Positions 57,330 to 64,000 of a stretch of 64,000 bases of DNA are shown piece by piece (within the stretch, counting starts at the first letter, position 1; every line of letters begins with the position of its first letter). Below the pieces are notes generated by a model that worked only from the letters and a program-made list of their open reading frames with translations, made no database searches and was not told the DNA's origin. The position numbers were made by a program, and so were the translations under genes. The stretch is from Isoetes taiwanensis (Eukaryota > Streptophyta > Lycopodiopsida > Isoetales > Isoetaceae): NCBI GenBank assembly GCA_021234155.1, contig JAJEKV010000064.1:3286001-3350000 (forward strand), given 5' to 3'.

Positions 57330-57785
57330 AATTGAAATCATGCAAAAATACCTTATAGAACTCAAGATACAAAAATTTGCTTGCTGTTTTTCTGTGACAG
57401 TTCACTGACAGAATTTTTGATCGACTTTAAATTCCTTTTTTCTCCCTCATACCAGTTCCAAATCACGCCAAGTTTTTTTCTACATGTGCCTACAACTGTT
57501 TTCTGATAGTCATTTCAAGAATCATACAAAAAGGATCAGTAAATCTCGAGATATCATCATTTGAGTGTGCAGACCTCATTTTATCTCAGGGAAGTGCACT
57601 GGCCAGATTTTCTGTCAACTTTGAACCCGATTTTCTCAGCCATTCCAGATCCAAATTGAGCCAAGTTTTTTCCCACATATCACCACAACGTTTTTCTGAT
57701 TTTTCCTCCAAAAATCATTTGACAAGGATCAGTACATCTCGAGATATTCATGTCTGAGTGCAACTGACTCATTTTTCTTCAGGGA
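57330..57785 (+). repeat. Tandem about 194-bp imperfect repeats upstream of the gag-like remnant
   Basis: AAGGATCAGTAAATCTCGAG at about 57531 recurs as AAGGATCAGTACATCTCGAG at about 57725. Between them TTTTCTGTCAACTTT/TTTTTGATCGACTTT, CCAAGTTTTTT and TTTTTCTGAT blocks keep the same order. A weaker third copy may begin near 57330. Tandem repeats of this kind are common in untranslated leaders of plant LTR retrotransposons. Confidence 0.7.
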
Positions 57786-57954
57786 TCCTAAAGTAATTGA
57801 TCTTTTCTTGCAAATTTTGCACCAAGATTGGTTGCCTTAAGCAACCTGGAGGTCCTAACCATGTAGGCTCCACTGAGGTTGGTCTAGGTGCCAGGTTTTG
57901 GATCAACATTTTGGAGGTCCTACCGAGATCTCTCCCCTGGTAGAGATTACTCGA

Positions 57955-59118
57955 ATGGCTTTTCACAGTCAAGGTCCACCTTTTCAGATTGAAGTATGTA
58001 TTCCTATTCCTTTACCAATCTTTGATGGCTCAAAAGATCCAGAGAATTTTTTGGTACAATTTGAAAAATACTATGATGAGTATGGTTATAAGAAAGGGGA
58101 AAAATGTGTAGTTTTGGAAGATGTATGGAAAGTGAAGCTAAATGATGGTTCTTGTTTGAGCAGAATTATGGTTGTGGAACATCGAGTGGTCGGGATTTTG
58201 ATCCATACTTTTGTCCAAAGATTTAGCATATTCATGAGATGAGATGTTGATTGAGCAACTATATACTTTGAGAATAGAAGAGAAGGAAAGTGTACCTCAT
58301 TATGTGGAGAGAGTGTGCTTATATATTCTTAGGTGCAAGAAGAGAAACTTGGAGCTACCAGCCAGTGACCACCTAATCCATTTTTTTTGTGCGAGGTCTC
58401 AAGCCATGTTTTCCAGTTTACAAGAAGATACATAAGCTCCAAGCAAAAGGTACTTTTGATTCCATTTATGAAGCTTTTGAGAAGTCTGTTGAAGTATATT
58501 ATCTCCTAAAGTATTTGGATGAGAGGTGTAGCATTCCAAAATATTTTCTTGATCATGCCAAATCCGAAAATAAAGTTCAAAGAATAAGTTTGAAGTTTGA
58601 GAAGGTAAATTTGCATACTTCTACTATGCTTGAGGAATGTTGCCATGTTCTTGCATGTGAAAATGAGAAATTACAGCAGTTAGAGCATGTTAACTATCAT
58701 AATAGTCCAAAACTTGAATGCTTTGATGATGGTTCACCTAAATCAGCCATGACAGTCAAGATTTGAATGTTTTGGTTATGTAACACATGAGGCCAGCCAT
58801 GAAACCTTGGAGTATGTATCTTTATCAGCAAGCTTGAAGTCCAATGAGGTAAATATAATCACATCCCACATGATTGAAGAGTGTGAGCAAGTTCTTTTAT
58901 ATGGAATTGATGAGTTTGAGCATTGTCATGAGAAAGAGAGTGATAGATGCATGATCAGCCCTGAGTTTGAGAGTTTTCATACATGTGAAGCATTTTTAGA
59001 AGATGGTGAACCATTATTATGTGATTTAGAAGTGGAAAGCATTGATACTTTAGCATTTGAGCACTCTAAAGATATGTTACATGCTCTTGAATTTAGTGAC
59101 AGTCATGACCAGGGATAG
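57955..59118 (+). pseudogene. Ty3/gypsy-type gag-like remnant
   Basis: The frame from 57955 reads FDGSKDPENFLVQFEKYYDE, the usual start of the capsid domain of plant Ty3/gypsy gag, then EQLYTLRIEEKESVPHYVER and LYILRCKKRNLELPASDHLI, the second conserved helix set (SVPHYVERV). The frame shifts at about 58240, 58420 and 58770. The rest (58418-59118) is acidic, Cys/His/Glu-rich and lacks a clear zinc knuckle or protease. Homology ends at 59109 where the hAT-like element begins. No pol or LTR is visible. Confidence 0.6.
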
Positions 59119-59209
59119 GTTCAATACGCTGTACGTTTTATACGGAATACGTATGAATTGAATGATACGGCACAAATTTGCCGTATAAAACGCAAAAAAT
59201 ACGGCGGAA

Positions 59210-59470
59210 AACAATTCCGGCGTCAGAAAATTTTCGCGTACGCGAAAGCAACAAAACCGCGTACGCGAAAAAATTTTCGCGTACGCGAAAATTACGAGCG
59301 TGACGCTGAAACCAATTTTTTTTCGCAGCCAAAATCCACGCCACCGCAGACGCTGAATTTTTTCGCGACGCGGTTAAGGGGTTTTTCGCGTGCAGCGAAA
59401 TATTTTGAACCGGCGCGCGAAAACATAATCTTCACGCACGCGAAAATATTTTCGGCGTGCAGCGTTTTGT
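59210..59470. repeat. TTTTCGCG/CGCGAAAA subterminal repeats
   Basis: Eight or more copies of the motif in both orientations, including the perfect inverted block TTTTCGCGTACGCGAAA at 59227-59243 and 59274-59290. They lie between the left end and the transposase gene of the hAT element. Confidence 0.75.
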
Positions 59471-59829
59471 TCCTTTCGGCGCCGGAAAATTTTCTAGCTG
59501 TTTTTGCCCGATTTACTAAGCAAAAAAATATTTGCCAATTGTTTGACCTGTTTTGTGGCAATTGTTAATAGTATATTTAAGAAAACGTGATTAGCCCTAG
59601 AATTCACCTCGAGCGTTGACCGCCGGGTTGAGTCAAAATACTCCTTGGGAAACGGTTTGCCTTTGAGGTGTCGTTTTTGAGTCACGGACGGCGTTGGATC
59701 TTTGGAACGTGAGTTTACTCCGTCCGGTGGTTTTCGACTTGGGTTGGCATCCGCTTCCATAGAATATCCTATAGGGTCCGTCCAACCCCCTTGATTTCAA
59801 GATTTTAACGTCGGCGTAACATATGCATT

Positions 59830-62505
59830 GTGAGCTTGCTCCTTTGCATATATCGTCTTCCTTTAGTTCGTGTAATCAAGGAGTCGATTAAGAGATATTG
59901 TCACCGGTCAGAGCAATGGTGGCTACTGGTCATGCATCTACCTCACGGAGGTGCGGCGTGTCATGCATCTACCTCTAGAGGTGCGAGGACTAGCGCGGTG
60001 CCCGCGGACCCGCGAGGGACTGCAACTCGTGCACATGGTCGCGGTACTGGAGTTGCGGGTCGGAAAAGAGGCCCAGAATGGGAGTTTGTGAAAGAGTTTG
60101 GCGCAAACGAGTGGGAATGTGTGTTTTGTGGATACACATCGGTAAATGGTTCTGCAACAAGAATTCGAGCTCACATCTTACGTGAACGAGACGTCGGTGT
60201 CGCAACTTGTGCGCAGATCTGGCCGACTTGCGAAAGGATGCCATCGAGAGATTGTCTGATTTGGATGGGATACGCAAAACGAAGAATAATATGAGAAAAA
60301 GACGAGTTACGAATACTCAAGAGCAGGGCCGGGCAGAAGCAGACGAAGATAACTATACCACCCCCCCTGTTGGGACAGCATACCGATCAGAGGGCGGACT
60401 AGGGTCAATAGGTACAAGCACGGGAGAACAGAGAATGATAGAGACAATTGAAATAGTGGAAAGACAGACGAAGCAACAGAGGGTTGATCATTGCTTAACA
60501 TCAGAGCAATTGAAGAAGACACAACTGAAGGTTGTAGAGGCATTTTTATATGCTGGGCTGTCTCCACATATTCTGGAGCATAAAGCAATGAAAGAAGCCT
60601 TCCAAGAAGTTGCCAAAGCAGGACCGGCTTTTAGACTGCCTTCATACAAGCATGCCAACAATAAGATGGTTGATGAAATACATGGAAAAATGGTTGAGAG
60701 GGTGGAGATGAAGTTGTGTCGTGTGACTGAAGCGCGGCCAGCTTCATTAGTGACTGATGGTTGGAGCAATGTAAACAAGGACCATCTTATTAATTTCATG
60801 ATCGTGTATCCAGGGGGTGAAGTATTTTTGAAAACCGTAGAAACCAAAACTGACCAAGTGACCGGAGATTGGATTTTTCAGAAAACAAAGGCCGTGATAG
60901 AGAGTTTTGGACCGAAGAGAATATTTCAAGTTGTAATGGATAACGCGTCTAATTGCAAGCTAGCGGGTCAATTACTGGAGGCCGAATTTCCAGGGTTGCA
61001 TGCTACTAGTTGCCAATGCCATTGCACGAACCTATTATTTGAAGGGATTTGGTTCTCACAAAGACACGTGGTTCAAAGATCCCATTCAGAAAGCGCGTCG
61101 GCTTGTAAAATTCATCACAAAGAAGCCGGCAATTTATGCCATTTACAAGTCATTGCGTCAGAAGAGCCTAGCACTCATGAATCCTGGGCAAACTCGGTTT
61201 GGTTCCAATTATATCTGTCTTGAAAGAGTGCTGAAGTGTCGTGATTGGATTATCTCAACCTTTAATCATACAGAGTTTTTTGATTGGGAAAGAAGGCAGA
61301 AAGGGAAAAATGCCGCTAAACACCGACAGCAAGCTGCTGCCCTTCGAGAAATGCTTGGGCGGGAGACATTTTGGAAAGGTGTAAAAAATGTTGTGAGGTG
61401 CATGCAACCTGTTTGTCATGCCATCAAAACCCTTGATTCTTCGAAGGCAAGCACTGGAAAGGTCTGGAGGTGTTGGCACTCCATTCAATCCTTCCTAGAA
61501 CGCGTGATGGTCCCAATGCGCCATTTGACAATGCTAAGCGGCAAAGCACTACTCGAGACTTCAATGAGCGATGGAAGAAGTCATACAATTGATCTTCATG
61601 GCGGCGCAAGATGCCTTAGACCCACACAACCACGATATGGACCAGCATACGAGATAAAGAAGTGATGGGGTCGTTGAAGAAGGTTGCAAAAATGTTCTAT
61701 CCCAACGATTCGGACTACAAGCTTTTCATTGCCGAAGTTAAGCTGAATACCGTAAACCGAAAGTGGAAGGTGGGCAGATGAAGAGCTTCACGACGCATTG
61801 GAGAGTCATAAGAAGGAACCAAATATGGAATCATATGCATGGTGGCAAGCCCATGGGCAAGTTACTGATACCTTGCAGGCAATTGCAATGACTATCCTCT
61901 CTTTGGTATCTTCCAATAGTGCAAGTGAGAGGAATTGGAGTGCCTATAAGTACATACACAGTGTCACCCGCAATCGCTTGCTACATAAGAAGGCAGACAA
62001 ACTTGTATACAACTTCTCAAACTGGCGGCTATTGAATCGTAACAGTGGTACATCCGCAATCGATAAGCTACAGTTTCCTTTCATGGATGCAGATTCCGAA
62101 GTGGAAGAGGACAGCTTCGAAGACAGTGAGGACGAGATGCTTGCAATAAATGCTGCAAGCCATGTTGATGAAGACATTCAACGTACCCACTTCGTTGATG
62201 ACGAAGATGATATAGACCAAGCCATATTCTCAGACGGATCAGCCGACAGCGAGGATACCGAGGAGTCTGATACAGAAAGGCCAGGTTCGAGCAATGCAGT
62301 TGATGACGTGACTGGCTTACGTGATCCAACGGACTCACCTTTGCGCTTTACCTTGACAAACAGAGAACGGGCTAGGAAAAACACGTCTCGAGGACGTTTC
62401 ACTAAAGGAAAGGGTCATCGGAGGTTGAACCTAGGTTCCCAAGAAGAAGAGGATGGAACTGCAAATGATGAAATCGATGAAGAAGGTATTTGCCTAGAAA
62501 AATGA
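59830..62505 (+). pseudogene. hAT transposase (BED finger, DUF659, C-terminal dimerisation), frameshifted
   Basis: A BED-type zinc finger lies at about 60085-60200 (WECVFCGYTSVNGSATRIRA, then H and a distal Cys). After a shift near 60205 the DUF659 region gives LVTDGWSNVNKDHLINFMIV and VVMDNASNCKLAGQLLEAEF, with the catalytic-type DGW and MDNASN motifs. Frame shifts follow near 61030 (YICLERVLKCRDW continues) and 61560. The hAT C-terminal block SNSASERNWSAYKYIHSVTR is at 61915-61975, and a long acidic Asp/Glu/Ser tail ends at 62505 (TGA). Three or more shifts make it non-functional as written. Confidence 0.85.
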
Positions 62506-62697
62506 TGTGATGAGTATCTTCAGTCTGTTGTAATTGGTCTTGAGGATTTTCATACTATTGTAACCGTCCCCCCGCACTATTAAAAAAAAAAGAAGTTTTT
62601 GGTTATAATTTTTTGTCACAAATGTTTCGTTAATGTATGATAGTTCTTTCTATGTTTATTTCTATGTTTCTTTCATGTGTAACCGCAGTGCCCTGAA

Positions 62698-62845
62698 AAC
62701 CTTCGTTGGATCAGACCCGTCTCGACCTCCGTTGTTGCTTGCCTCTTCGCATGCGCCAGAATCTTGCTGATGAGAAGTAATCTACACATGCGAAGGGGCC
62801 AAACAGCCTCGGACCAGCCGGGACTAATCGATCCATCGAAGGTTC
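62698..62845. repeat. Foldback hairpin H0
   Basis: AACCTTCGTTGGATC at 62698 pairs with GATCCATCGAAGGTT at 62829-62843. Pairing continues imperfectly (GACCTCC, CCTCTTCGCATG against CATGCGAAGGGG). It begins right after the candidate right end of the hAT element. Confidence 0.55.
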
Positions 62846-62882
62846 ACAAGGTGCCGGTACCCAAGTCGGGAATAACCCGGTA

Positions 62883-63045
62883 TGCCAAATTGGGCTTTGA
62901 ATGCTATCTGGACCTATAATCTGTACTCTATTCCTCTGGGTGGCACATGCTCTGAATACCCAAATGGGTTTGCATGGCATGTGCCACCCAAAGGAATGGA
63001 GGTACAAATTATAGGTCCAGATGGCATCCAAATGGCGATTTGGCA
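62883..63045. repeat. Foldback hairpin H1, first copy
   Basis: The left arm 62883-62950 (TGCCAAATTGGG...TGGCACATGC) pairs with 62977-63045 (GCATGTGCCACCC...ATTTGGCA) over about 68 bp with roughly ten mismatches; the loop is 26 nt. A second copy lies at 63430-63593. Confidence 0.9.
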
Positions 63046-63094
63046 ACCATTCAAGAGGATCACGCTCCAGGCCAGGATGAAAGAGACCTGAGTA

Positions 63095-63216
63095 CAAGCA
63101 TCGAGACTTCCCAACCCTTGCTTTCACCCCTCTTTGAACAATGGAACTTAGCATGTAAACTAAGCTACATTGCCCAAAGAGGAGGGGAAAGAAAGATTGG
63201 GAAGTCTCGATGCTTG
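63095..63216. repeat. Foldback hairpin H2, first copy
   Basis: CAAGCATCGAGACTTCCCAA on the left pairs with TTGGGAAGTCTCGATGCTTG on the right; both outer 20-mers are perfectly complementary. The stem runs about 56 bp with an 8-10 nt loop around GCATGTAAA. A second copy lies at 63789-63912. Confidence 0.92.
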
Positions 63217-63274
63217 AACTCATCAATCACTAACATCCAATTAACCCGAAGGATCACGCTGCATTCAAGAGGGT

Positions 63275-63412
63275 TGCGCTCTTGGCTTACTCCCTTTTCG
63301 AGTTTCCTGCTTGGCGTATCTAATTCGCCACCTGAGTGAGCGATGTCATCCTAGGGGGCAAATTAGATACACAAAACAGAAAACGAAAGAGACTAAGCCA
63401 GGGTGAGCGAGT
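63275..63412. repeat. Foldback hairpin H3
   Basis: GCTCTTGGCTTACTC...GCGTATCTAATTCGCC pairs with GGCAAATTAGATACACAAAA...GACTAAGCCAGGGTGAGC. The stem is about 55 bp and imperfect, the loop about 25 nt. It is present once. Confidence 0.75.
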
Positions 63413-63429
63413 TGGAAGACACTTCGGTA

Positions 63430-63593
63430 TGCCAAATTGGGCTTTGAATGCTATCCAGACCTATAATCTGTACTCTATTCCTCTGGGTGGCACATGCGCT
63501 GAATACCCAAATGGGTTTGCATGGCATGTGCCACCCAAAGGAATGGAGGTACAAATTATAGGTCCGCATGATAACATCAAATGGCGATTTGGC
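63430..63593. repeat. Foldback hairpin H1, second copy
   Basis: Over 90% like the first copy by eye, with the differences clustered at CTGG/CCAG positions (CTATCCAGAC for CTATCTGGAC; GGTCCGCATG for GGTCCAGATG). Same arm and loop layout. Confidence 0.9.
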
Positions 63594-63788
63594 GTACCAA
63601 AGTTAACGTGACGCGTCCTCCAATTTCAAGTCATAGTGATGCTCAAGGTTCTCCATCAATAGAAGGAGTTAGGATGTTCCATGATTTGGTGCCCAATGAC
63701 CCATCAGATAGATGGACAACGCCCGTGCACCACTTTGGCTTGAAATTAGAGTGCGCTCTCACCTCTGACGCCTCGAGACCTGGGTCCA

Positions 63789-63912
63789 GGCATCGAGACG
63801 TCCCAATCTTTGCTTTCCCCCGGGTCTTTGGACAATGGAACTTAGCATGTAAACTAAGCTACATTGCCCAAAGAGCCGGGGGGAAAGAAAAACGGGGAAG
63901 TCTCGATGCTTG
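63789..63912. repeat. Foldback hairpin H2, second copy
   Basis: GCATCGAGACGTCCCAATCTTTGC on the left pairs with the right arm ending GAAGTCTCGATGC. The loop GCATGTAAA is identical to the first copy, while the middle of the stem differs (CCCCCGGGTCTTTGG). Confidence 0.88.
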
Positions 63913-64000
63913 AATTCAGGAGTCAAAGCTTGCTTCAATCACTAACATCTAATGAACACACAGAATCGCAAGCAACCACTAGGCCTTATATCCTCCGTGG

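Larger units (their letters stand above)
59110..62695 (+). mobile_element. hAT element, autonomous type but decayed
   Basis: Starts CAGGGATAGG at 59110. A candidate right end is GCAGTGCCCTG at 62685-62695, giving a 5-bp CAGGG/CCCTG terminal repeat. An 8-bp duplication is not seen (GTCATGAC left, AAAACCTT right), so the right end is uncertain. The left subterminal 59210-59470 is packed with TTTTCGCG/CGCGAAAA motifs and the palindrome CGCGTACGCG, as expected for transposase-binding sites. The transposase gene follows on the same strand. Confidence 0.65.

Noticed and set aside
59110-62695. Complete hAT element with 8-bp target duplication
   Set aside because: CAGGG and CCCTG ends are present, but the flanking 8-mers do not match, so the right boundary stays unproven.
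62711-63226. 171-aa minus-strand frame and similar frames at 62882-63339
   Set aside because: They run through hairpin arms and read as inverted copies of one another; this is foldback DNA, not a gene.

Overview
This is a nuclear segment from a land plant. The evidence is GT-AG introns, a pentatricopeptide-repeat (PPR) gene fragment, exons of a plastid-type CDP-diacylglycerol synthase, a histone H2A first exon, and plant-type LINE, copia, hAT and Helitron elements. Several DUF7869-like and PPR features would suit a fern or other seedless plant, but this is only a guess. Nothing bacterial or organellar is present: no operons, rRNA, functional tRNA or CRISPR. Most of the window is nested repeats; only one host gene looks intact (144 aa, three exons, 23270-24103).

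Layout. 1-2.7 kb: repeat-poor DNA, then a small non-LTR insertion with a 325-bp hexamer tail. 2.7-7.9 kb: a long-TIR MITE split by a nearly full-length minus-strand LINE whose tail is a GAATA-type pentamer repeat. 9.1 kb: a tRNA-like SINE. 9.8 to about 15 kb: a second LINE of the same family. 17.5-20.4 kb: a decayed plus-strand LINE joined to a copia RNase H fragment. 20.5-22.3 kb: an inverted-repeat element with GTGATTCC subterminal repeats. 23.3-24.1 kb: the intact gene.

24.3-40.7 kb and 44.9-50.3 kb are two direct copies (A and B) of one segment. It carries a SHPRH-like helicase fragment and the C-terminal exons of a CDP-diacylglycerol synthase. Copy A is 16.4 kb because it holds four insertions absent from copy B: two 5'-truncated LINEs, a 5651-bp Helitron (TC...CTAG, A|T target, 3' hairpin, PPR cargo) and a 2.9-kb block with a MITE, an H2A exon and a DUF7722 fragment. 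Copy B therefore supplies the empty sites. Between the copies lie 180-bp direct repeats and a 2649-bp element flanked by TTAA.

51.3-55.7 kb: a 316-bp tandem duplication, a strong palindrome, and a DUF7869-type transposase-like gene broken by frameshifts and by a 614-bp insertion flanked by TATTTTA. 57.2-59.1 kb: a retrotransposon gag-like remnant behind tandem leader repeats. 59.1-62.7 kb: a decayed BED/DUF659 hAT transposase. 62.7-63.9 kb: an array of six foldback hairpins of four types, two of them present twice, which is the least explained structure here.

Where copies A and B differ, CAG or CTG in one copy is often CG or scrambled in the other, in both directions. This looks like a consensus error at CHG-methylated sites, so some frameshifts reported here may be artefacts.
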